Shown here one piece after another: positions 57,588 to 64,000 of a stretch of DNA of 64,000 bases. Numbering within the stretch: the stretch's first letter is position 1; each line of letters opens with the position of its first letter. A program made the position numbers and the translations under genes. Source of the DNA: an uncultured Roseiflexaceae bacterium (GTDB lineage: Bacteria; Chloroflexota; Chloroflexia; Chloroflexales; Roseiflexaceae); assembly GCA_937988885.1 (NCBI GenBank), contig CALKHR010000109.1, positions 1-64,000 on the forward strand, written 5' to 3'. The notes beneath the pieces were generated by a model. That model saw only the letters and a list, made by a program, of their open reading frames with translations. It was not told the DNA's origin and did no database searches.

Positions 57588-60055
57588 CAGTTGCTCCTTC
57601 TTCCGATGAGTTGCGCTTGGGGACACTGGTTGCGACCGGTGTGCCAGCGGCCTCGTCGTTGCCCTTAGAGCAGACCGATGTTACGGCGCAGTTGTACGGG
57701 CCGCTCGCTAGCGTCGCGGTGACGCAACGCTTCGCGAACCCGTTCACGAAGCCGATCGAGCTTTCGTACCGCTTCCCGCTGCCGCACGAGGCGGCGATCG
57801 TCGATTATGAGTTGCGCATCGGCCAGCGCGTGATCCGTGCGGATATTCAGGAGCTTGAGGCTGCGCACACGGCGTATGACGAGGCGCGACGGGCCGGGCA
57901 GCAGGCGAGCCTGATCGAGCAGCGCCGCCCGAACCTGTTCGAGGTGACGATCGCGAATGTGATGCCGAACGAGCAGATCGTGGTGACGGTGCGGTATCAG
58001 GAACGGCTGCGCTACGACGATGGCGATTATCAGTTTGTGTTCCCGATGGGCTTGACGCCGAAGTTCCACGCCGACCCGAGGGAGGCTGCGAAGGTGGATG
58101 CGCCGCTGGCCGAATCGGGCGCGCCGATCGGCCCAGTCTACCTGAACGTGTCGATCGATGCGGGTGTGGCGTTGGGCGAGCCGCGCAGCCCGTCGCACCA
58201 GATCAGCGTAACGCGGGTCGATGAGCGGCGCTGCACGGTGCAGGTGCCGGGCGATGTGCTGCCGAACAAGGATTTCGTGCTGCGCTACGCGGTGGCCGAG
58301 GATGCGCTGCAGGCGGCGGCTTGGGCCACGCCTTCGGCGAACGGCAGCACGGTGATGGTCACGGCGCTGCCGCCCCGCATGTCCGATGATTTCGAGCCTG
58401 CGCCGCGCGAGTTTGTGTTTGTGCTGGACCGCTCCGGCTCGATGCAGGGCGGCCCGCTGTTGCAGGCGCGCAATGCGCTGCGGGCGTGTTTGCGCACGCT
58501 CGGCCCGCTCGATACCTTTGCAGTGTTGACGTTCGATAATGTGATCGAGCGCCTGTCGGAGGCCGCGCTGCCGGTGACACAGGCGACGGTGGAGCAGGCC
58601 GATGCGTGGTTGGGGCAGGTGACGGCCCGTGGCGGTACCGATATCATCGGCGCGCTCGATGCCGCGTTGCAGTTGCCGAGCGACGCCGAGCGCCAACGCT
58701 ACGTGGTGTTCCTGACCGATGGCGCGGTTTCCACGGAGGAGCAGGCGTTGCGGCTGGTCGAGCAGCGTTTGGGCCGCACCCGCCTGTTCACGTTCGGCAT
58801 CGGCCCTTCGGTGAACCGCATGCTGTTGATGCGTTTGGCCGAGTTTGGGCACGGTACGGCGGAGTTCTTGCAGTTGAACGAGGACATCGAAGCGGCAATT
58901 GTGCGCTTCCAGGATCGCGTGGCCTTCCCAGTGCTGCAAGATTTGCAGTTGACGTGGCAGGGCGGCGCGGCGTGGGATGTCTACCCATCGCGGCTGCCAG
59001 ACTTGTACATCGGCCAGCCGTTGGAGGTGGTGGCGCGCTTCAAGCCCAGCGGCTCCGCTCCGGCTCGCCTACTGATCCGCGGTCGCCGTGGGGAGGAACA
59101 GGTCGAACTGGCGGTGGACCTGCCAAACACGACGACGGTTGAGCCGAGCATCGAGCGGGCGTGGGCACAGGCCCGTATGACCGCACTGCTCGATATGATC
59201 CGCGACGATTCGACGAAGACGAATGCGTTGCGCGGCGAGATCATCGGCCTGTCAATCGAGCAGCGCGTGTTGTCGCCGTACACCGCCTTTGTAGCGATCG
59301 ATAGCGCGGTGGCGAACACGACGGGCGATTCGTCGCTGGTGCAGGTGGCAGTGCCGCTGCCCGAGGGTCTCGATCTGAGCGGCTTCCAAGGCGGTGGAGC
59401 CGCCGCTGCCGGTGGTGCGGTGCTCCGCTCAATATCGAACATCAGCAGGACAGCCCTCAGCAAGCGTAGTCGGATGCAAGCCCGCGATTCGGCAATGCCC
59501 ACCGCAGCGTTCTCGCCGATGGCGATGCCCGCTCCTGCGCCCGAGCCTACGCCGATGGCGCAACCGTTGGGTGAGGTGCTCTCGCGAGAGGAGGCGATGC
59601 CCTCCAGCAGTACGGTCAGTCTGCGCGACCTGGCCCGCAGTCAAAACGTCGATGGTTCGTGGGGCCAGGGCGATGAGGCGGTGGAACGCACGGCGGTGGC
59701 GCTGCTGGCGTTTGTGCGAGCGGGCCACACCACGCGGTCGGGGCATTATCGCCGCCAGTTGGCCAAGGCACTGAAGTGGCTGTTGGCAGCGAGCGGTTCT
59801 GGTGTGGCGGCGCTGGCGCGGGCCGTCGCGCTGGCCGAGTTGGCGCAGGCGATCGGCGATGCGAACTTGGCGCAGACGGCACAGGCGGCGCAGGCGAGTC
59901 TGCCGCCGCTCAGCGCACCACCCGCAGGCACCCTGACGACGCTCGATGCGCTGCGGGCAGCGGTGCTGCTCCGGCAAGTCGCGCCCGTGGATCAGGCGCT
60001 GTTGCGCGGCCCACAAGCCGAATTGGCGAATCTCTGGCAGGCGGCGCTGGTATAG
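57584..60055 (+). CDS. VIT - vWA domain protein with C-terminal terpene-cyclase-like helical domain
   Basis: 823 residues. The VIT domain (about 12-140) has VTQRFANPFTKPIELSYRFPLP, AAIVDYELRIGQRVI and ANVMPNEQIVVTVRYQE, as in inter-alpha-trypsin inhibitor heavy chains. The vWA domain (about 275-450) has a complete metal-ion-dependent adhesion site: DRSGSM (about 283-288), a Thr region in ARGGTDI and FLTDGAV. A Pro/Met-rich linker (about 640-680) precedes a C-terminal helical region with LARSQNVDGSWGQGDEAVERTAVALLAF, resembling the QW-type repeats of prenyltransferase/squalene-cyclase toroids. No signal peptide or membrane helix is seen, so it may be cytoplasmic. It is coupled to the MerR gene by an ATGA overlap. 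Function unknown; protein binding through vWA is likely. Confidence 0.85.
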   Translation: MTVAPSSDELRLGTLVATGVPAASSLPLEQTDVTAQLYGPLASVAVTQRFANPFTKPIELSYRFPLPHEAAIVDYELRIGQRVIRADIQELEAAHTAYDEARRAGQQASLIEQRRPNLFEVTIANVMPNEQIVVTVRYQERLRYDDGDYQFVFPMGLTPKFHADPREAAKVDAPLAESGAPIGPVYLNVSIDAGVALGEPRSPSHQISVTRVDERRCTVQVPGDVLPNKDFVLRYAVAEDALQAAAWATPSANGSTVMVTALPPRMSDDFEPAPREFVFVLDRSGSMQGGPLLQARNALRACLRTLGPLDTFAVLTFDNVIERLSEAALPVTQATVEQADAWLGQVTARGGTDIIGALDAALQLPSDAERQRYVVFLTDGAVSTEEQALRLVEQRLGRTRLFTFGIGPSVNRMLLMRLAEFGHGTAEFLQLNEDIEAAIVRFQDRVAFPVLQDLQLTWQGGAAWDVYPSRLPDLYIGQPLEVVARFKPSGSAPARLLIRGRRGEEQVELAVDLPNTTTVEPSIERAWAQARMTALLDMIRDDSTKTNALRGEIIGLSIEQRVLSPYTAFVAIDSAVANTTGDSSLVQVAVPLPEGLDLSGFQGGGAAAAGGAVLRSISNISRTALSKRSRMQARDSAMPTAAFSPMAMPAPAPEPTPMAQPLGEVLSREEAMPSSSTVSLRDLARSQNVDGSWGQGDEAVERTAVALLAFVRAGHTTRSGHYRRQLAKALKWLLAASGSGVAALARAVALAELAQAIGDANLAQTAQAAQASLPPLSAPPAGTLTTLDALRAAVLLRQVAPVDQALLRGPQAELANLWQAALV

Positions 60056-60080
60056 CGACACATTTGCTGGAATAGGATGG

Positions 60081-60110
60081 TGAGGCCGTTCCACACGTGG
60101 AGCGGCCTCA
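60081..60110. terminator. Bidirectional terminator between convergent genes
   Basis: TGAGGCCG-T-TCCA (60081-60093) pairs with TGGA-G-CGGCCTCA (60098-60110), a four-base loop and one internal mismatch. It lies between the VIT/vWA stop and the convergent M23 gene. T-rich sequence follows on the plus strand only weakly. Confidence 0.65.
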
Positions 60111-60125
60111 TCGTTGTATTTCGTG

Positions 60126-60932
60126 CTAGGGCAGTTCGGGCGTGATATGTTCGCCCCTGCGCCACGCCTGCAAGTAGGGGTAGGGCGACACTTGGCCGCG
60201 CCGCGTCCGCCAATCGTCGGGGGTGGTGGGGCGCGAGATGCCGAAGTGAACGTGTGGGGGCGTGCTGGCCGCGTTGCCGCTCTTGCCGCTCAGGCCGAGC
60301 ACCTGCCCCATCTCCACCCGCACACCCGGCTCGATGCCCTCGGCCACCGCAGATAAGTGCGAGCCGTAGTAGCGCACGCCATCATCGCCGATGAACGCCA
60401 CCGAGATGCCGCCCCGCAAGGCGGGATCGTCGGTGGATGGACTCCACAGATCCTCGGTGCTCACGAAATCGATCACGCCGCCGATCACCGCCACGTACTC
60501 GCTGCCGATCGGGCAGAAGATGTCGGTGGCGGGGTAATCGTGATGCGCTGCGCCGTAGGAGATCTCGCCGCTGCTGCGCACGGGAAAGACGTATTGATAG
60601 GCCGTCATCTCGGGACTGGCAGTGGCATCGGGGATGACGGCAGTCGGTTGGCTGGTGGCGGTCGCCGCCGGGATGGGCGTTTCGGTCGGTGTGGCGCTCG
60701 GCTCAGGCGTTGGCGTTGGCGTGGCGCTCGGCTTAGGCGTTGGCGTGGCGCTCGGCTCGAGCGTTGGAGGCTGCGTGGCAGTGGCGCTCGGCTCGGGTGT
60801 GACGCTGGGCTGCGGTAGGGGCGCGAGTGTCGGGGTGGGAGGCGGCGATTGCGCGGAAGGCTGGCTCGCGCAGGCTTGCAGGCTCAACATGATAAAGGCA
60901 ATACCAGCAAAACGCCAAAATCGGCAGTTCAT
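60126..60932 (-). CDS. M23 family peptidoglycan peptidase, lipoprotein
   Basis: About 268 residues. Start at ATG 60932 gives a lipoprotein signal: MNCRFWRFAGIAFIMLSLQAC with lipobox LQAC (Cys21). Residues about 25-105 are a spacer of PT/PSATPTPEP repeats. The M23 (LytM) domain (about 115-268) has HHDYPATDIFCPIG (first His and Asp zinc ligands), YGSHLSAV, GLSGKSGNAASTPPHVHFGIS (HxH, last zinc ligand). It should cut peptide bridges of the cell wall at the outer face or activate other hydrolases. Longer in-frame starts up to 61046 would hide the signal peptide, so they are rejected. The repetitive linker DNA may vary in length. Confidence 0.85.
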   Translation of the reverse strand: MNCRFWRFAGIAFIMLSLQACASQPSAQSPPPTPTLAPLPQPSVTPEPSATATQPPTLEPSATPTPKPSATPTPTPEPSATPTETPIPAATATSQPTAVIPDATASPEMTAYQYVFPVRSSGEISYGAAHHDYPATDIFCPIGSEYVAVIGGVIDFVSTEDLWSPSTDDPALRGGISVAFIGDDGVRYYGSHLSAVAEGIEPGVRVEMGQVLGLSGKSGNAASTPPHVHFGISRPTTPDDWRTRRGQVSPYPYLQAWRRGEHITPELP

Positions 60933-61066
60933 TACACTCTCATCTCCAACTAACATCGTTTCTCTCGCTTGGTAGCATAGCATGAAATCGCACCGAACGT
61001 ACCTCATCTGCAGGCAAACATGCGATGTTATCTCTCTCCGTGGCATGCCTTCATCAGTTTGTCATT

Positions 61067-61094
61067 TTGATCGCGTATACTAGAGACGTATACT
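61067..61094 (+). promoter_or_regulatory. Promoter of the metallophosphoesterase gene
   Basis: TTGATC (61067-61072), 16-base spacer, TATACT (61089-61094). A direct repeat CGTATAC-TAGAGA-CGTATAC overlaps the spacer and -10. The leader to the ATG at 61221 would be about 120 bases. Confidence 0.6.
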
Positions 61095-61220
61095 GAACGA
61101 GCGAAGCGTTTTTGGACAGAGCGTTTGGGTGCTACTGAGACGGCTCACACAGCCGATTGGACACACTGCTTCGCGCCCACGCTTGAAGATCGTTTCATAC
61201 GCATTGCTAAGGAGTTGTCC

Positions 61221-62243
61221 ATGAGTTCACCCCAAACAGCCCCGACACACACGAATGGGCATCACCCACCGCACTCAGTTCAACAAAGCGGCAAGCATCC
61301 AATGGCAGGCATGGCGGCGGTCCCTTCCCGAAAAGAGGGCCGACACCCCTTCAACACCTCACGAGTCCGTTATTCGTCAGGTTGGCTGCGTTTGGGCGCT
61401 GGAGCAGCCGGGGTTGGCCTGCTGGGGATGCGGCGTTGGGGTTGGCCCGCGACGTTGGGCATGGGCACGCTGGGGTTGGCGAGCTTAGCCTATATCACGC
61501 TGATCGAGCCGAGTCGACCGCGATTCGAGCGCGTCACCTTGAACCTGCCGAATCTGCCGCCCGAACTGGATGGGCTGCGGATCGGCCAGATCAGCGATAT
61601 TCACCTTGGGCACCCCTACAGTGTAGCCAATTTGGATTGGGCCAAGGAGCAGATGCAGCGTGAGCAGCCCGATCTGCTGATCTTCACTGGCGATTTTGTC
61701 AGCAAGCACCGCGCGCTCGGCGATGTGGCCCCGTTGCTGCGCGGCCTCAGCGCACCGTTGGGGATGTACGCCGTGCCGGGCAACCACGACTACTGGGAGG
61801 GGCTGAGCGAGCTACACTCCATTCTGGCGAGCTGCGGCATCCCACTGATGATTAACGAACATCGGCGGCTCAGTTGGAACGGCGGCGAATTCTGGCTAGT
61901 GGCTGTCGATGACCTCTGGGACGGCCACCCCGATCTCGATGTCGCAATGCACGGCATACCATCCGGTGCGTTCACGCTGCTGCTCTCGCACTCGCCCGAT
62001 TTCGCCGATGAGGCTGCGGCCCGCGGGGTGTCTGTGCAGTTCTCGGGCCACACGCACGGCGGGCACATGCGCTTGCCAGGCTTGGGGGCGTTCGCGCTGC
62101 CACGCCACGGCTGGCGCTACTCGATCGGCCACTATCAGATTGGCGCGATGCAGCTGTATGTATCGCGCGGCCTGAGCGGTGGGCCGTTCCGATTACTCTG
62201 CCCGCCCGAAGCCACGATCTTTACGCTGCGCACAAGCAAATAG
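61221..62243 (+). CDS. Metallophosphoesterase, membrane-anchored (YkuE/YaeI-like)
   Basis: About 340 residues; ATG 61221 has AAGGAG seven bases upstream. A polar, His-rich leader of about 55 residues precedes two hydrophobic stretches (about 60-100). The phosphoesterase domain follows, with all metal motifs: GQISDIHLGHP (about 122-132), IFTGDFVSKH, VPGNHDYWEG, LLLSHSPDFAD and FSGHTHGGHMRLP. Relatives such as YaeI/LpxG and YkuE cleave lipid-linked or nucleotide phosphodiesters at the membrane, so a lipid-linked substrate is likely, though not shown. The N-terminal segment lacks a clear signal peptide. It is a single-gene unit. Confidence 0.85.
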   Translation: MSSPQTAPTHTNGHHPPHSVQQSGKHPMAGMAAVPSRKEGRHPFNTSRVRYSSGWLRLGAGAAGVGLLGMRRWGWPATLGMGTLGLASLAYITLIEPSRPRFERVTLNLPNLPPELDGLRIGQISDIHLGHPYSVANLDWAKEQMQREQPDLLIFTGDFVSKHRALGDVAPLLRGLSAPLGMYAVPGNHDYWEGLSELHSILASCGIPLMINEHRRLSWNGGEFWLVAVDDLWDGHPDLDVAMHGIPSGAFTLLLSHSPDFADEAAARGVSVQFSGHTHGGHMRLPGLGAFALPRHGWRYSIGHYQIGAMQLYVSRGLSGGPFRLLCPPEATIFTLRTSK

Positions 62244-62260
62244 CCGCTCCCCACAACAGA

Positions 62261-62308
62261 TCTACCATATCACTCATTAAACATTATTTTAATGAGTGAT
62301 ATGGTAGA
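62261..62308. repeat. Perfect 21-bp inverted repeat
   Basis: Arms 62261-62281 and 62288-62308 are exact complements with a six-base loop, starting 18 bases after the metallophosphoesterase stop. No T-tract follows. AT-rich and unlike the other hairpins in the window. Confidence 0.75.
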
Positions 62309-62640
62309 ACCACCATGTATCTGTCGATTCTTCTCTTTTTTCGCGATAGATAAGGCCTTCGCGCTCAAATTCCCCCACTATTCCCCATTAAATTACTCCA
62401 TTGGTATGATTGTCTGGAATCGGTGTGACTTTTTTCCGCAATAACACGTATCTATTTGTGATATTGAGACCTACGTATTGTAATAGTCCGAAATTTCGTT
62501 ACTATTTGGAACCTGTTTTGGCAAGAGCTTTGTGGTATAGTCAAACACGTGGACACGATAATCGATGTTCGTGTTCATCCTCGTACCACCTCAAGCCATG
62601 CCTAGCTTGTCCCCCAACGTTATACAAGCATCATTATTAA
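62309..62640. other. AT-rich gene-free stretch before the DUF3352-like gene
   Basis: No gene seen. A TGG-TATAGT extended -10 candidate lies at 62533-62541, about 110 bases before the next ATG; its -35 is poor. Nothing else could be assigned. Confidence 0.4.
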
Positions 62641-62652
62641 AGGAGATGACGC

Positions 62653-64000
62653 ATGAGCGATCCGCAGCAGCCGAACTCGTCTTCGTACTATGCAACCACC
62701 CGTCTCGAAGAGACTGATCTGCCCTCACCAACACCTCCTTCCGAACCTAAAAAGGGTGGACGTGGCTTGCTCTACGTCGGCATTGGCGCACTGTTGGTCA
62801 TCCTGATCGGTGCTGGTTTTGCAGTTGTGCTTGGGCGGACCCTGTTTCAGGGCAAGCGCGATATCCCACAAATCGTGAGCGCCGATACACAGCTCTATAT
62901 CTCGCTCACGCCGAACTTGAGCGCCGTCGAAGGTGTACAACGCTTGAAAGCCGCGTACCCGAAACTGTTCATCGAGCAGGATAGCAGCTCGCTCGACGAG
63001 GATCTCAAAGAAGACCTTGGCGTGACGTTTAAAGAAGATATTTTGCCCTGGTTGGGCACCGAAATGTCCTTCGTGATCCGTGGTATTCCAGCAAATTCGC
63101 AACTCGACGATCTCGATGATAGCACTATCGGCGATATGTTAGACACAGCCGAAATTGCACTGATTTTGACATCGCGCGATGATGCCGCCGCCAAGGCGTT
63201 CCTCGACAAGCAGCGCGCTCACCGCGAAGGCTTGGGCGATAGCTTCACCACCACCGAGGCGTTTGGCCGAACCATCTACGAGAAGACCGAGGGTGAGAAG
63301 AATCCATTGTCGGCCTTCACGCAGGTTGACGGCTACATCTTGTTCGGCAATAACGCCGCAGCCCTCAACCGGATTATGGAATTGCACTCGAAGGGTGGCG
63401 AATCGCTGGCCGATAACCCTCGTTTCAAGAACGTGCTAGCCGACCTGCCCCAGAAGGCCGTCTTCTACGCCTTTATGGACGGCGTATCGCTGAACGAGGT
63501 ATTCAGCGAGGCGGTGCAGGCATCGCTCAACGAGATGACCTTCGAGCAGCGCGCACAGTTCGAGGATCAGCTGAACAACGTCAAGGCGCTGCAGGGCATG
63601 GGTCTGTCGATCTCGATCGATCCCGAGGGCTTGCAATTCGACACCACCGTGCAGATCGATGCTGGCAAGCTCAGCCCCGACTACGCTGCCCAGCTTAAAG
63701 AGTCCAAGACTGGCACAGACCCCGAGCGGCTGAAGTTGATCAGCAAAGATGCGCTTGGCCTGATCACTTTCCGCCTACCATCGACGTTCAAGGATCAGGT
63801 GATGGAGGCGATGGCTGCGGATGGCGATATCGAGGAGACACTGGCCGAGATCGAGGATCAGATCGGCATCAACCTTGAGCAAGATATTTTGAGCTGGATG
63901 CACGGCGATGTTTCGCTGGTAGTGCTGCCAGGCGAGCAGGTCGGCGATATCTCCATTCCTGTCACGGGTTTCATTTCGATCCGCCCGGTTGATCTCGCCG
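62653..64000 (+). CDS. DUF3352-like membrane-anchored protein (cut by the window end)
   Basis: About 449 residues are visible; the gene runs past the window. ATG 62653 has AAGGAG seven bases upstream. A polar, Pro-rich N terminus (1-38) is followed by one membrane helix (about 39-60, LLYVGIGALLVILIGAGFAVVLG). The outside part has two similar halves with the pattern of DUF3352: SADTQLYISLTPN, FKEDILPWLGTEMSFVI, LPQKAVFYAFMDG, then ISKDALGLITFRLP, LEQDILSWMHGDVSLVVLPG. The repeated [ED]DIL.W[LM]G.[ED].S motif suggests internal duplication. The family is found in Chloroflexota and cyanobacteria and its function is unknown. Confidence 0.75.
   Translation, partial: MSDPQQPNSSSYYATTRLEETDLPSPTPPSEPKKGGRGLLYVGIGALLVILIGAGFAVVLGRTLFQGKRDIPQIVSADTQLYISLTPNLSAVEGVQRLKAAYPKLFIEQDSSSLDEDLKEDLGVTFKEDILPWLGTEMSFVIRGIPANSQLDDLDDSTIGDMLDTAEIALILTSRDDAAAKAFLDKQRAHREGLGDSFTTTEAFGRTIYEKTEGEKNPLSAFTQVDGYILFGNNAAALNRIMELHSKGGESLADNPRFKNVLADLPQKAVFYAFMDGVSLNEVFSEAVQASLNEMTFEQRAQFEDQLNNVKALQGMGLSISIDPEGLQFDTTVQIDAGKLSPDYAAQLKESKTGTDPERLKLISKDALGLITFRLPSTFKDQVMEAMAADGDIEETLAEIEDQIGINLEQDILSWMHGDVSLVVLPGEQVGDISIPVTGFISIRPVDLA

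Noticed and set aside
57665..58939. Minus-strand open frame of 424 codons
   Set aside because: Antisense to the VIT/vWA gene, Arg/His-rich shadow without domains.

Overview
The window is a GC-rich bacterial chromosome segment, most likely from a filamentous Chloroflexota (class Chloroflexia). This is inferred from the gene mix, not from a marker gene: MGDG-synthase-like GT28 glycosyltransferases, a MalT-type ATPase fused to a BTAD regulator, a class III fructose-bisphosphatase, a VIT/vWA protein, a PQQ-propeller Ser/Thr kinase, many Tat-type lipoproteins and many NTPase/TPR proteins. No phage, transposase, CRISPR or plasmid gene was seen. The only RNA gene found is one tRNA-Arg(TCT). The 3' edge cuts a DUF3352-like gene.

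Layout. 0.1-8.1 kb: a ribose/galactose-type ABC importer (permease, double ATPase, binding lipoprotein), then a kinase-FHA regulator operon, then a second, paralogous binding lipoprotein on the other strand with no transporter of its own. 8.1-14.5 kb: two GT28 glycolipid glycosyltransferases and a large MalT/BTAD activator. 14.5-21.5 kb: a dienelactone-hydrolase lipoprotein, a DUF58 protein coupled to an MBL-rhodanese sulfur enzyme, a sirtuin, prfB with an intact programmed +1 frameshift, and a HIT protein. 21.5-27 kb: a lone response regulator, glcD-glcE, a phytol/dolichol-kinase-like membrane protein and a PfkB kinase. 27-29 kb: a 2-kb gene-free tract of several different repeats. 29-36.3 kb: homoserine dehydrogenase, a small membrane protein, a structured non-coding stretch, amt with a 26-residue membrane peptide behind it, and a magnesium operon (sigma70 promoter, M-box riboswitch, several terminators, alpha/beta-hydrolase, mgtE). 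36-41 kb: an AlkZ-like protein, a P1B-4 metal ATPase and a PerR-like regulator that share an operator, and yhbY. 41-48.7 kb: a WecA/TagO-type transferase, a STAND-like protein with a broken P-loop, class III FBPase and a methyltransferase. 49-56 kb: M42 aminopeptidase, a lysozyme-like lipoprotein, a GT2 transferase, an aminotransferase, SDR, rsmI, an Imm5-like protein and the tRNA. 56-64 kb: a degenerate ComEC-type MBL protein, a MerR-VIT/vWA operon, an M23 lipoprotein, a metallophosphoesterase and the truncated DUF3352 gene.

Most coherent units: (1) the sugar importer beside a receptor-like kinase/FHA-winged-helix pair and a spare binding protein, possibly a sensing circuit for the same ligand; (2) the M-box to mgtE operon, where both riboswitch and target are recognisable; (3) PerR and the metal ATPase sharing a 15-bp Per-box-like site; (4) the self-coupled MerR-VIT/vWA operon. 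The repeats (a GATGTCGA hairpin family at gene ends, a TAGCCTGCGG composite element at 28 and 49 kb, and a CGTAGC-rich array at 27.7-28 kb) are the part least explained by known families.
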